Notes: generated by a model not told the origin, from the letters alone. Shown: positions 23,587-35,094, numbered from the stretch's first letter. The stretch: 39,143 nucleotides of DNA from Christensenellaceae bacterium (GCA_020025205.1 JAHHSO010000018.1:1-39143), one strand, 5' to 3'. Program-made: numbers and translations.

Positions 23587-23799
23587 AGGCAGACCCATTC
23601 TGTACAGCGTCAAGAAGGAAGGAAAAAGGTTTTAGAAGGAAGGAGAAATATGTATTGATTCAAGAGGGCTTGAACGGAAGCCCGTGCCTTGAAATGCTGA
23701 TGGATTATGGAGCATTCCTGTGCAGAATTGGGCTGACGAATAGGGCTGTCAATCTGTTTACAGTGTTTTGGAACAATCTATTCCTGCATACTGTACCCT

Positions 23800-24300
23800 T
23801 TAAACAGACTGCTCCGGCTCCTTGTCATAGGGCTTGAAGATCACTTCGTGCTTGTCAAAATCAATGAAAATCTGATAGGCGTAGTTATCACGGCTGGTGT
23901 CCCAGATTTCTACAAACTTCGGCGTTACTTCAATCAGGATTTCTGTGTCCGTGTGAGAATACCTGTTGTAGCTGCCGGAAAGATACCGGTCATACAGTTT
24001 TTCAAAGCGGCGGTCGGGTTCGTCAACGACAAGCCCTTTGTTCACCGCTATGCCTTCAACCTGCACGCCGCTCCAGCACAGGGCGACATTCGGGTTTTCA
24101 AACAGCTGCTGCGTCTTGCGGAAATTCTTGTCTGTTTTAAAATAGATTTTGTTGTCATAAAATAGACAACTCACATTGCGCACCATTACGTGTGTGCCGA
24201 CAGCACTGCCCAAAGCCATAATTTTCGAGGTGCCGAGTTTTTCAAAGAGAATGGCTTCGGCCTGTTCAAACGTCAGAGACTGCGCATCACTAAACTGCAT
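23800..24300 (-). CDS. Pyridoxamine 5'-phosphate oxidase-like flavoprotein
   Basis: 166 residues of the split-barrel FMN-binding family (PNPOx-like). Recognisable parts are the strand pair GSAVGTHVMVRNVSCLFYDNKIYFKTD, the helix KTQQLFENPNVALCW and the VEGIAV strand. In this family FMN, sometimes heme or F420, sits at the dimer interface; the substrate is not predictable. Start at 24300 follows AAGGAGG. It lies 34 bases after ribU on the same strand, downstream of an FMN riboswitch, which supports flavin as cofactor. No clear terminator follows. Confidence 0.85.
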   Translation of the reverse strand: MQFSDAQSLTFEQAEAILFEKLGTSKIMALGSAVGTHVMVRNVSCLFYDNKIYFKTDKNFRKTQQLFENPNVALCWSGVQVEGIAVNKGLVVDEPDRRFEKLYDRYLSGSYNRYSHTDTEILIEVTPKFVEIWDTSRDNYAYQIFIDFDKHEVIFKPYDKEPEQSV

Positions 24301-24334
24301 AAAAATGTACCTCCTTGTCGATAGGAAAGCGGCA

Positions 24335-24937
24335 TCAGGCCGCAAATTTTTTGAGCGGAACGCTGATCTTTTTATAAACCAGCATCGCTAAAAGCGATGT
24401 TACACCGTAAGAAATGATGTTGAAGGGAATGATGGAGAAAGCGATCATGGTGGGGATGTTTGTGATCCATGGGTTAACAGCTGTGCACATGTCCACAATT
24501 GCAGCCCAGTCCATGCCGTAGAGCTTCATATAAACGGGGAAGATCAGGAAAATATTGGTGAGGATGGCGATGAGAATGCCGCAGATACTGCCCAGAACGA
24601 GGCTGGCCGCAGCGGCTTTTTTGGTGCGCCGGCTTCGATAGTAGAGAACAGCGGGTACAACATAGGCCATGCTCAGAAGGAATTTCTGCACTTCACCCGT
24701 GAACAGCGATGTTGTGCCAGCGAAGACGAGCTTTAACACGATCTTCACGGAAATGATTTCGATGGCGCCGATAGGGCCAAGAACGAATCCGCCGATCAGC
24801 TCCGGCAGATAAGACAGGTCGAAGCTGGCAAATGGGGACAGGAAGGGCACGGAGAAGCTGAAGTACATCAGGATGAAGGCTACTGCACCCATCATGGCTG
24901 CCAGCGTCAGGCGGCGGACTTTGGTTCTCTTGTTCAT
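24335..24937 (-). CDS. ribU: Riboflavin ECF transporter S component
   Basis: 200 residues, six membrane helices. The N-terminus, with basic residues then a first helix, and the FASFDLSYLPELIGGFVLGPIGA-type loop fit RibU, the riboflavin-binding S component of ECF transporters. It works with a shared EcfA-EcfA'-EcfT module encoded elsewhere. The assignment is made firm by the FMN riboswitch upstream. The start at 24937 follows GGAGG. First gene of an operon with a PNPOx-like flavoprotein. Confidence 0.93.
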   Translation of the reverse strand: MNKRTKVRRLTLAAMMGAVAFILMYFSFSVPFLSPFASFDLSYLPELIGGFVLGPIGAIEIISVKIVLKLVFAGTTSLFTGEVQKFLLSMAYVVPAVLYYRSRRTKKAAAASLVLGSICGILIAILTNIFLIFPVYMKLYGMDWAAIVDMCTAVNPWITNIPTMIAFSIIPFNIISYGVTSLLAMLVYKKISVPLKKFAA

Positions 24938-24954
24938 GATAAAACCTCCAGAAA

Positions 24955-24994
24955 GAAAAATTCCCGAAGCCGCAACAGGATGTGGCCTCGGGAA
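24955..24994 (-). terminator. Expression-platform terminator of the FMN riboswitch
   Basis: Minus-strand hairpin with arms 24984-24994 and 24961-24971 (11 bp, one G-T pair), followed by TTTTTC. It lies between the aptamer and ribU, so FMN binding should cause premature termination. Confidence 0.85.
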
Positions 24995-25037
24995 AAATCT
25001 TCTGGATAGACGCAAAAAAGTGCGCAACCAAAATGAA

Positions 25038-25160
25038 AAGTCTTTTCTCATCCGGACTATACCGTCGGTTCTGGAATCACACCAGATCAATCCGCCCCTT
25101 GCGGGGGGACTCATGGACTTTACCATCGGTCGGGAATCAAACCCTGCCCCAAAGACCTAT
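25038..25160 (-). promoter_or_regulatory. FMN riboswitch (RFN element)
   Basis: On the minus strand the RFN signatures occur in order: GGGGCAGGG, GATTCCCGACCG, GGTAAAGTCC, GATCTGGTGTGATTCCAG, AACCGACGGTATAGTCCGGATG. The closing P1 helix is GTCTTT (25151-25156) with AAAGAC (25040-25045). It is followed by a terminator and by ribU. Confidence 0.96.
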
Positions 25161-25181
25161 TCAGTTTCTGCTTCTGGTACT

Positions 25182-25210
25182 ACTATACGCCTGTGAAGTT
25201 TTTTTGTCAA
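25182..25210 (-). promoter_or_regulatory. Promoter of the FMN riboswitch-ribU transcript
   Basis: On the minus strand, TTGACA (25205-25210), 17-bp spacer, TATAGT (25182-25187). Confidence 0.8.
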
Positions 25211-25251
25211 GTCCCATTTTTGAAAAAATTTTCCATGACTGGCAGATGTAT

Positions 25252-25282
25252 AAAAAAATGCCGCAGCAGATTCTGCCGCAGC
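25252..25282 (-). terminator. Terminator of map
   Basis: Minus-strand imperfect GC-rich hairpin (25260-25282, two mismatches in an 11-bp stem), followed by seven T residues. It lies 16 bases past the map stop. Confidence 0.75.
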
Positions 25283-25297
25283 ACTTTTTGTTCATGA

Positions 25298-26173
25298 TTA
25301 CCAGGAAATGACTTCATGACCTGTCGGAGTGACGAGAACCTGAATTTCCCACTGCGCAGACGGCTGCCCGTCTTCCGTGTAGATTGTCCATTCGTTATCA
25401 TTGTCGATGAAGATGGCGGATGTGCCCATGTTGATCATCGGCTCAATGGTGAACATCATGCCCGGAACCATCAGCATGTCCGTCCCCCGGCGGGTGACGT
25501 AGCTGACCCAGGGCTCTTCGTGAAACTGAATGCCAACACCATGTCCGCCGACCTCGCGTACAACGGTGTAGCCGTTTTTGCGCGCCAGATCATGAACCGC
25601 CTGCCCCATGTCGCCCAGAAAGCCCCAGGGCTTGACCTGTTCAAGCCCGGCTTCTACGCAGGCTTTGGCAACTTCAACGAGTCTGCGCTTCTCAGGCGTC
25701 GTTTCCCCGATGATGAACATGCGGGAAGAGTCGGCAAAATAGCCGTTGTAGATGGTGGAGCAGTCCACGTTGATGATGTCGCCTTCTACCAGCACGTCCT
25801 GCGTGGACGGAATGCCGTGGCAAACCTGATCGTTGACTGATGTGCAGACGCTTTTGGGAAAGCCTTCGTAGTGAAGAGGCGCAGGGATGGCGCCAAGGCG
25901 GGTCGTCTCTTCATATACCCAGCGGTCGATGTCATCGGTAGTGATGCCCGCGCGGATTCGCTCGGCCACATAGTCCAGAACAGCAACGTTGATCTTCCCC
26001 GCTTCACGGATGCCCTCAATCTGCTTTTCATTTTTAATCATGTTGTGCGTCGGCACGATGGCGCCTTGACGGCGGAAGGCACGGATGCGCTCATCAAAGG
26101 CCTGATGGCAGCCGGAATACGCCTTGCCGCTGCCGCACCAGCAAGGGTCATTTGCATGAAGTTGTTTTTTCAT
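25298..26173 (-). CDS. map: Methionine aminopeptidase with N-terminal SEC-C zinc motif
   Basis: 291 residues. Type I methionine aminopeptidase, which removes initiator methionine from nascent proteins at the ribosome. The metal ligands are all present: D137, D148, H211, E244 and E277, with H119 as the conserved active-site histidine. The N-terminal ~40 residues add a SEC-C motif (NDPCWCGSGKAYSGCH, C11, C13, C22), a zinc-binding tail also found in SecA. The ATG at 26173 follows AAAGAGGT; a GTG nine bases upstream overlaps that site. It follows bioY by 62 bases and has its own extended -10 promoter. Confidence 0.96.
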   Translation of the reverse strand: MKKQLHANDPCWCGSGKAYSGCHQAFDERIRAFRRQGAIVPTHNMIKNEKQIEGIREAGKINVAVLDYVAERIRAGITTDDIDRWVYEETTRLGAIPAPLHYEGFPKSVCTSVNDQVCHGIPSTQDVLVEGDIINVDCSTIYNGYFADSSRMFIIGETTPEKRRLVEVAKACVEAGLEQVKPWGFLGDMGQAVHDLARKNGYTVVREVGGHGVGIQFHEEPWVSYVTRRGTDMLMVPGMMFTIEPMINMGTSAIFIDNDNEWTIYTEDGQPSAQWEIQVLVTPTGHEVISW

Positions 26174-26197
26174 TAGAAACACCTCTTTCCGGTCACC

Positions 26198-26203
26198 ATT
26201 GTA
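26198..26203 (-). promoter_or_regulatory. Candidate extended -10 promoter of map
   Basis: On the minus strand, TGG directly before TACAAT (26198-26203), without a clear -35, 25-30 bases before the map start. map may also be read from the bioY promoter. Confidence 0.35.
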
Positions 26204-26235
26204 CCACGATGCCGGAAAAGAGGAAAGGGAAAATC

Positions 26236-26775
26236 TCAGCCGAGGGACAAAAGCGGTTTACGCAGATGCAGGGCAAGGAAGGCGGCAAGGAGGATCTTGA
26301 CAGCATCTCCCGGCAGAAAAGGCAGAACGCAGTAAGACAGGCTGGCGGAAAGGGGAAGGTGTGTGAGGACCATGAACCAGATGGTGCCGAATGTATAGCA
26401 GGCGGCAAGACCGCACAGCATAGACAGACAAAGCCCTTTCATCGTAAAGCCGAAACGGCGGGGAAGTGCGCCGCACAGCATGGCGCACAGAATGTAGCCA
26501 AGAATATATCCCCCTGTTTTTCCAAAAAGTGCTGCCGGTCCGGCCTTAAATCCGGAAAACACGGGGACACCGGCTACACCCAACAGCATATAAGCCAACA
26601 TGGCCAGCGCGCCCATCTTCGGGCCTAAAAGCGCGCCGCAGAGGAACACGGCTAAAAGAGCCAGATTGATAGGGATCATCGGCAGGGGAATTTGAATTTG
26701 GGAACAGATGGCACACAGGGCGACCATCAGCCCGGCAAGGGCGAGGCGGCGGGTGGATTGATGACGTTCAGACAT
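26236..26775 (-). CDS. bioY: Biotin ECF transporter S component BioY
   Basis: 179 residues, six membrane helices. The BioY hallmark stretch GVAGVPVFSGFKAGPAALFG followed by KTGGYILGY occupies about 66-94, and LPMIPINLALLAVFLCGALLG the second helix region. It binds biotin for import through a shared ECF module. The start at 26775 follows AAAGGGAG; longer in-frame starts run into the operator/promoter. Two BirA-like boxes flank its promoter, so repression by biotin-loaded BirA is expected. map follows on the same strand. Confidence 0.95.
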   Translation of the reverse strand: MSERHQSTRRLALAGLMVALCAICSQIQIPLPMIPINLALLAVFLCGALLGPKMGALAMLAYMLLGVAGVPVFSGFKAGPAALFGKTGGYILGYILCAMLCGALPRRFGFTMKGLCLSMLCGLAACYTFGTIWFMVLTHLPLSASLSYCVLPFLPGDAVKILLAAFLALHLRKPLLSLG

Positions 26776-26792
26776 GGTAAAAACTCCCTTTC

Positions 26793-26820
26793 GTAAACTT
26801 TTGTATTTTTGCAAGTTGAC
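26793..26820. promoter_or_regulatory. BirA-like operator box, proximal to bioY
   Basis: GTAAAC (26793-26798), 16-bp gap, GTTGAC (26815-26820). This matches the Gram-positive BirA operator pattern of GTnAAC and GTTnAC half-sites 14-16 bp apart. It lies in the bioY leader, just downstream of the predicted start of transcription. Confidence 0.6.
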
Positions 26821-26827
26821 AATGAGA

Positions 26828-26856
26828 AGTATAAAGGGAAAAGCAATGTCTGTCAA
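26828..26856 (-). promoter_or_regulatory. Promoter of bioY
   Basis: On the minus strand, consensus TTGACA (26851-26856), 17-bp spacer, TATACT (26828-26833). The -35 box is part of the distal BirA-like box. Confidence 0.8.
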
Positions 26857-26879
26857 CTTGTTTTTTAGTGAAAGTTTAC
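26852..26879. promoter_or_regulatory. BirA-like operator box overlapping the bioY -35 element
   Basis: GTCAAC (26852-26857), 16-bp gap, GTTTAC (26874-26879); the mirror of the proximal box, 59 bp away. It covers the bioY -35 and ends 24 bp before the argS -35. Confidence 0.6.
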
Positions 26880-26902
26880 GATGATGCCCGGCCGGCTTGC
26901 CC

Positions 26903-26931
26903 TTGTGTTTTTTCCTTTCATCTGATAGAAT
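26903..26931 (+). promoter_or_regulatory. Promoter of argS
   Basis: TTGTGT (26903-26908), 17-bp spacer, TAGAAT (26926-26931). The short leader carries a perfect CATTCC/GGAATG hairpin with a TGAA loop (26953-26968) just before the ribosome binding site; it is too short for a T-box. Confidence 0.5.
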
Positions 26932-26988
26932 AAACTGTCAACTGAATTTATACATTCCTGAAGGAATGACAAGGAGAGAGTGCCTGTT

Positions 26989-28704
26989 ATGGATATGAAA
27001 CTGAAGATTGCCCAGACGATTGCCGAAGCGGCGGGCAGCTGCTTTGAAAATTGCAGCCTGTGCGGGACCGATGTGGCAGCCATGCTCGAAGTGCCGCCGG
27101 ATAAGAAATTGGGCGACTATGCATTGCCGTGCTTCCGCCTGTCCAAGACGATGCGCTGCGCACCGCAGATGATCGCCGCCAAGCTGGGCGAAAAGATTGA
27201 AAGTGAAGAGATTGATCATGTGGAAGTTGTCGGCGGCTATCTGAATGTATTCCTGCGCCGCGGCGGACTGGCCAGAAATATTGTTGAAGCAGTGCTTCAG
27301 AATCCGGGCCGCTGGGGTTCCAGCAGCATAGGCGAAGGAAAGACGGTCTGCCTGGATTATTCGTCCATCAACATTGCCAAGCGCTTCCATATCGGCCATC
27401 TGTCCACCACAATGATCGGCCACAGCCTCAAGCGTATTTACGATTTCAATGGCTACACCACCGTCGCCATCAACCATCTGGGCGACTGGGGCACTCAGTT
27501 CGGCAAGATGATCTGCGCTTACAAGAAGTGGGGCAGCCGTGAGCAGGTGGAAAAGGGTGGCGTACAGGCGATGGTTGACCTGTATGTCCGTTTCCATGCA
27601 GAAGCTGAAAAAGATCCGTCTCTGGATGATGAAGGACGTGCATGGTTCAAGAAGATTGAAGACGGCGATTCTGAGGCGATGGAGATCTTTTCCTGGTTCA
27701 AGGAAGTCACGCTCAAGGACACTCAGCGCGTCTATGATCTGCTGGGCGTGACGTTTGATTCCTATGCGGGCGAGAGTTTTTACAACGATAAAATGACTCC
27801 CGTGGTGGATGAGCTTCGCGAAAAGAACCTGCTGGTGGAGTCCCAGGGGGCGGAAGTGGTCATGCTCGATGATTACAACATGCCTCCGGCCATCGTGCTC
27901 CGTTCAGACGGTGCAACGCTGTATATTACCCGCGATCTTGCAGCTGCGTTTTATCGCCATAATACCTATCACTTTGACAAGTGTCTGTATGTGGTTGCGT
28001 ATCAGCAGAACCTGCACTTCAAGCAGTTGTTCAAGCTCATTGAGCTGATGGGCCATGACTGGTACAAGGGCATGGAGCATGTCTCTTTCGGCATGGTCAG
28101 CTACGAAGGCCGTGCGCTGTCCACGCGCGAAGGTTATGTCGTCTACCTCGAAGACCTGCTCAATAAGGCGATTGAGAAGGCGCGGGAGATCATCGAAGAG
28201 AAGAGCCCGAACCTTGAAAACAAGGACGAAGTGGCCCGTCAGGTCGGCGTGGGCGCCGTTGTCTACTTCGACCTGCACAATGACCGCAACAAGGATATCG
28301 ACTTCCGCTGGGAGCGTGCCCTCAACTTTGACGGCGAGACTGGCCCATATGTACAGTACACGCATGCGCGCTGCTGCTCTGTCATCCGTAAGGCAGAGGC
28401 GTTTGCGGCGGCCCAGCCGGATTACAGCGTGATCACTGACGACGAGGCGCAGGACGTTCTGATGCTCCTGTCCCGCTTCCCGGAGACGGTCAGAAAGGCC
28501 ATGGAGCAAAACGAGCCGTCCATGGTGACGCGCCATGTTACACAGCTGGCGCAGGCTTACAATAAGTATTATTTTGAGCACCGCATCATGGAGGAGGGCG
28601 ATCCCTGCGGCACGGCAGCCCGCTTGAATCTCACTCGCGCTGTCAAGGATGTCATCAAGACCGGTCTGTATCTGATCGGCGTGGAAGCACCGGAACGCAT
28701 GTAA
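26989..28704 (+). CDS. argS: Arginyl-tRNA synthetase
   Basis: 571 residues, class I synthetase that charges tRNA-Arg. It has the N-terminal tRNA-D-loop binding domain (LGDYALPCFRLSK), the HIGH motif at H134-I-G-H137 (KRFHIGHLSTT), and the ArgRS form of the KMSKS loop as A376-L-S-T-R380 (usual KMSTR; the first two residues differ, which is tolerated in this family). It ends with the anticodon-binding helical domain (RLNLTRAVKDVIKTGLYLIGVEAPERM). ATG 26989 is favoured by GGAGAG ten bases upstream; the GTG at 26980 lies too close to that site. The DUF815 gene follows by 22 bases. Confidence 0.96.
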   Translation: MDMKLKIAQTIAEAAGSCFENCSLCGTDVAAMLEVPPDKKLGDYALPCFRLSKTMRCAPQMIAAKLGEKIESEEIDHVEVVGGYLNVFLRRGGLARNIVEAVLQNPGRWGSSSIGEGKTVCLDYSSINIAKRFHIGHLSTTMIGHSLKRIYDFNGYTTVAINHLGDWGTQFGKMICAYKKWGSREQVEKGGVQAMVDLYVRFHAEAEKDPSLDDEGRAWFKKIEDGDSEAMEIFSWFKEVTLKDTQRVYDLLGVTFDSYAGESFYNDKMTPVVDELREKNLLVESQGAEVVMLDDYNMPPAIVLRSDGATLYITRDLAAAFYRHNTYHFDKCLYVVAYQQNLHFKQLFKLIELMGHDWYKGMEHVSFGMVSYEGRALSTREGYVVYLEDLLNKAIEKAREIIEEKSPNLENKDEVARQVGVGAVVYFDLHNDRNKDIDFRWERALNFDGETGPYVQYTHARCCSVIRKAEAFAAAQPDYSVITDDEAQDVLMLLSRFPETVRKAMEQNEPSMVTRHVTQLAQAYNKYYFEHRIMEEGDPCGTAARLNLTRAVKDVIKTGLYLIGVEAPERM

Positions 28705-28726
28705 GTAAATGAAAGAGGCGGGGATC

Positions 28727-29980
28727 ATGGACAACAGGGAACTGTGGACGCTCCTTACGGATGTCAAGTGTATGACCGCGTTCAGCCATGTCAGCAAAAA
28801 TCCGGCTATCGCGGCGATGATTCGTCTTTTGACGATTTGCGGCAGTGAGCATGCCGATTCGGAGACACTCAGAAATGCGTATATTGATGTATACGGCGAA
28901 TGGCTTCGTGCGGCAGCCAATGGAAGGGGCGGCTTTGCGCGCGAGGCGCTGGAAGCCGTGCTCTTTGAAGACAGCCCGGCGGCGGCGCTGTGCGCGAGGA
29001 TGAACGCAGAGGATCTGCCGTACAGCTTGGTCAGCTCCATGGCACGCGATCTGGAAACCCTGGGCCAAATGACAGCCATCGAACCGGCGATGTGCCTGCT
29101 GCTGTGCCAGAGGGCCGGCATGACTGGCGAGACGGCAGCCCGCCTGCCCGTCTGGGAACCGTCCATCGGCATAGAGCCGTTTGATCCGCGCATCGACCGT
29201 GCCATGCTTTCACGCGATGGTGTGGGACGCGTTGCGGCGTTTTTCAGGCATCAGGGCACGGGGCTTTTTGCCCGCTGCCCGGGCAGTGTCTGGGTTGGGG
29301 TCAGCGACCAGTATCCGATGGGGCTGCGTGGTATTCGCGGCATGGCTCCTATCCATCCGGAGCATGAAGTAATCTATCAAAAAGAGCGTGCCGAGCTGGA
29401 GGAGAACACAAAGCGTCTGCTGGAGGGAAAAAAGGCGGCGAATCTGCTGCTCTGCGGTGAACGCGGCGTGGGCAAATCGGCGGTTGTTAAAGCGCTTTTG
29501 AACCGCTTCTGGCTGGATGGCCTGCGCATTGTGGACATGCCGGAGGCGGCGCTGGGACAGCTGCCAGAGCTATTTTCGATTCTGGGCAGGCAGCCGGGCA
29601 AGTTCATCGTCTATATCGATGAAGTGGCACTGGATGCGGTTGAATACAGGATGCTTAAAGCTGTTTTGGAAAGCGGTCTGGAAGCCAGACCCGAGAATGT
29701 CGTGCTTTATGCGACAAGCGATGTCAACCCCGATGCATGGCATCCGGGCAATGCTCCGCTTCTTGCGGACAGCTTTGAAAAGATGCTGATGTTTGAAGCG
29801 CCTACGCTGGAGGAATATGGCGCGGTTTGCCGCGCACTGCTTGATGAGCACGGCGTTAACTATGACTGGCAGGTGCTCAGCCCGAAGGCAAAGGAGTGGG
29901 CCGACCGTCATGGAGATTGTTCTCTTCGGGCGGCAAGACAATTTGCCCGTTGGGCAGAAGCACAGTCCGATAAGGAATAA
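28727..29980 (+). CDS. DUF815-family AAA+ ATPase
   Basis: 417 residues. The N-terminal ~220 residues are an uncharacterised region; the rest is a P-loop ATPase of the DUF815 type. Walker A is G244-E-R-G-V-G-K250-S, Walker B FIVYIDEV with D298 and E299, and ENVVLYATSDVNP is a sensor-1-like strand with the usual rP-NV-YATS pattern. DUF815 proteins are widespread in anaerobes and their role is unknown. The start at 28727 (GAGGCGGGG upstream) is chosen over 28709. It lies directly behind argS and ends at a terminator, so it forms a two-gene operon with argS. Confidence 0.88.
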   Translation: MDNRELWTLLTDVKCMTAFSHVSKNPAIAAMIRLLTICGSEHADSETLRNAYIDVYGEWLRAAANGRGGFAREALEAVLFEDSPAAALCARMNAEDLPYSLVSSMARDLETLGQMTAIEPAMCLLLCQRAGMTGETAARLPVWEPSIGIEPFDPRIDRAMLSRDGVGRVAAFFRHQGTGLFARCPGSVWVGVSDQYPMGLRGIRGMAPIHPEHEVIYQKERAELEENTKRLLEGKKAANLLLCGERGVGKSAVVKALLNRFWLDGLRIVDMPEAALGQLPELFSILGRQPGKFIVYIDEVALDAVEYRMLKAVLESGLEARPENVVLYATSDVNPDAWHPGNAPLLADSFEKMLMFEAPTLEEYGAVCRALLDEHGVNYDWQVLSPKAKEWADRHGDCSLRAARQFARWAEAQSDKE

Positions 29981-29986
29981 AGCGAG

Positions 29987-30015
29987 AAACGGGAGGCAGA
30001 GGCTTCCCGTTTTTT
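29987..30015 (+). terminator. Terminator of the argS-DUF815 operon
   Basis: AAACGGGA (29987-29994) pairs with TCCCGTTT (30005-30012), followed by TTTT. Confidence 0.8.
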
Positions 30016-30105
30016 CAAAAGCGGACAGACGGCCTGGGCATGTGCTGAAAAGCATGTATTTGGACAATGAAAATCCTCCCGCAGAAGCGGGAAAGGGAGG
30101 CGGCT

Positions 30106-30612
30106 ATGCGCAAAGAAAAACAGAAGCTTCTTGCGGATCTTCTGGGAGTTTTGTGTGCACTGATTTTAGGCGGCGTATTTTATGCGGTGATGGTCTATCA
30201 GTTGGCAGGCGAAGAGACGGCGAGGCAAAAGGGGATGGCGTTTGAACCGGGAATGCAGCTTCCTGCCGTTGAGGTGGAAGGCGGGACGCTGATTTCGGAG
30301 GAAGAAAAGGTTGTGCGCATGGGTGGAGAAAACTGCCGGACACGCACGCGCGTGTATACCTTCGCGGACGGCAGCCAGTGCCGCGCCATCAGCGCTGCAC
30401 CTGCCGCTTATCTGGAGCGGCTGGTGATTGAGGGGTGGACCCCTCAACTGATTACAGGATTTGTTCTGGATGAGATGGAGGCTGTATATGCGCTGCGCGG
30501 TGATCAGGCCATTTTGACCGCGCAGGACGGCGACTTCATCTATATGATAGAGACGGCAGCAAACGAACAGAAGGTTTATGCACTGGGGGCACAGGCCCGC
30601 ATAGCGCATTAA
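30106..30612 (+). CDS. Hypothetical protein with one N-terminal membrane helix
   Basis: 168 residues: RKEKQK start, one membrane helix (about 8-32), then a soluble, probably extracytoplasmic domain of about 135 residues with many strands (VVRMGGENCRTRTRVYTF, GSQCRAISAAPAAYLERL). Two cysteines might pair. I recognise no family. AAAGGGAGG precedes the ATG at 30106; the in-frame ATG at 30067 has no site. It follows the argS operon terminator and ends with a long hairpin, so it is a single gene; no obvious promoter was found. Confidence 0.6.
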   Translation: MRKEKQKLLADLLGVLCALILGGVFYAVMVYQLAGEETARQKGMAFEPGMQLPAVEVEGGTLISEEEKVVRMGGENCRTRTRVYTFADGSQCRAISAAPAAYLERLVIEGWTPQLITGFVLDEMEAVYALRGDQAILTAQDGDFIYMIETAANEQKVYALGAQARIAH

Positions 30613-30630
30613 ATCGGCTGTACAAAAATA

Positions 30631-30692
30631 CATACAAAAAATTCCAGCGGGAAAACAAGGTCTGTTCTTGGTTCCTGCTGGAATTTTGTATG
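30631..30692. terminator. Long terminator hairpin after the hypothetical membrane protein gene
   Basis: CATACAAAA and ATTCCAGC (30631-30648) pair with 30677-30692, with GGGAA/TTCC continuing inside; A- and T-tracts lie within the stem base. It opens the 613-bp stretch 30613-31225 before rpoB, which otherwise holds a small frame and the rpoB promoter and leader. Confidence 0.7.
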
Positions 30693-30849
30693 TGTCCTGA
30701 ATGTCCGGGAAGGGGATTTTTTGTATAGTCCCTTGATTTGCCTGACCGGATGCGCCGCTGCAAAAACTCTTTCTTGCTTGCAGCTTGAAACGAGGGGTCA
30801 ATCCTTTCGTATTTTATGAAGAACATCATGGAACAAAAATGCAGGGCAG

Positions 30850-30978
30850 ATGTCGGATCTTCAAAACCGGAAGAAAGGGGAAACCATCGTCCTGGCTGCG
30901 CGGAATACGGTGTATCCGCTGTACGTTGACGGCGCTTATAGGAGAAGTCTGGAAAAAAATGGACGATTTCTTGCGTAA
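30850..30978 (+). CDS. Possible 42-residue peptide upstream of rpoB
   Basis: ATG preceded by AGGG only a few bases away; 42 codons ending 45 bases before the rpoB -35. The product starts MSDLQNRKKGE and ends LEKNGRFLA, with a protein-like mix of residues (IVLAARNTVYPLYVDGAY), but matches nothing I recognise. No promoter seen. It could be chance or the remnant of a longer gene. Confidence 0.2.
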   Translation: MSDLQNRKKGETIVLAARNTVYPLYVDGAYRRSLEKNGRFLA

Positions 30979-31023
30979 ATTCACAGAAAATCGATGAATT
31001 TTACAGAAATTCACCGGAAATGC

Positions 31024-31052
31024 TTGACAGCTCTTTAAAAAAGCAATACAAT
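31024..31052 (+). promoter_or_regulatory. Promoter of rpoBC
   Basis: TTGACA (31024-31029), 17-bp spacer, TACAAT (31047-31052). An A/T-rich stretch upstream with repeated AAATTCAC (30977 and 31007) may act as an UP element. The leader to rpoB is about 165 nt. Confidence 0.85.
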
Positions 31053-31225
31053 ACTATATTGCATCAGTATGCACAATAGGCAAAGGTGTGCTCAAACATG
31101 AGCAACCTTTCCGGATATCATTGTACAACGCTTTGGGCTGTTTGGCAATGGGCAGTTTAAAGCGAATTGCCTGTTGCTTGCATATATCCTTTGCAAGGTT
31201 TAACAAGTTAGGGGTGATGGCATTC

Positions 31226-35056
<3,831 letters not shown>

Positions 35057-35073
35057 TTCACGTGAACATTGCC

Positions 35074-35094
35074 CCGCCGCGCTTGGCGCGGCGG
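35074..35094 (+). other. GC-rich hairpin between rpoB and rpoC
   Basis: Perfect 9-bp all-GC stem (35074-35082 with 35086-35094) with a TTG loop and no T-run, so not a terminator. It may stabilise or mark a cleavage point in the rpoBC messenger. Confidence 0.6.

Noticed and set aside
23583..23837. Possible small protein after the DUF6056 terminator
   Set aside because: The good ribosome binding site (GAAGGAAGGAG) leads to ATG-TAT-stop; the remaining frame lacks a start and runs into the flavoprotein gene on the other strand.
26932..26988. T-box element before argS
   Set aside because: The leader is under 60 nt and has no T-box sequence, only a 6-bp hairpin before the ribosome binding site.
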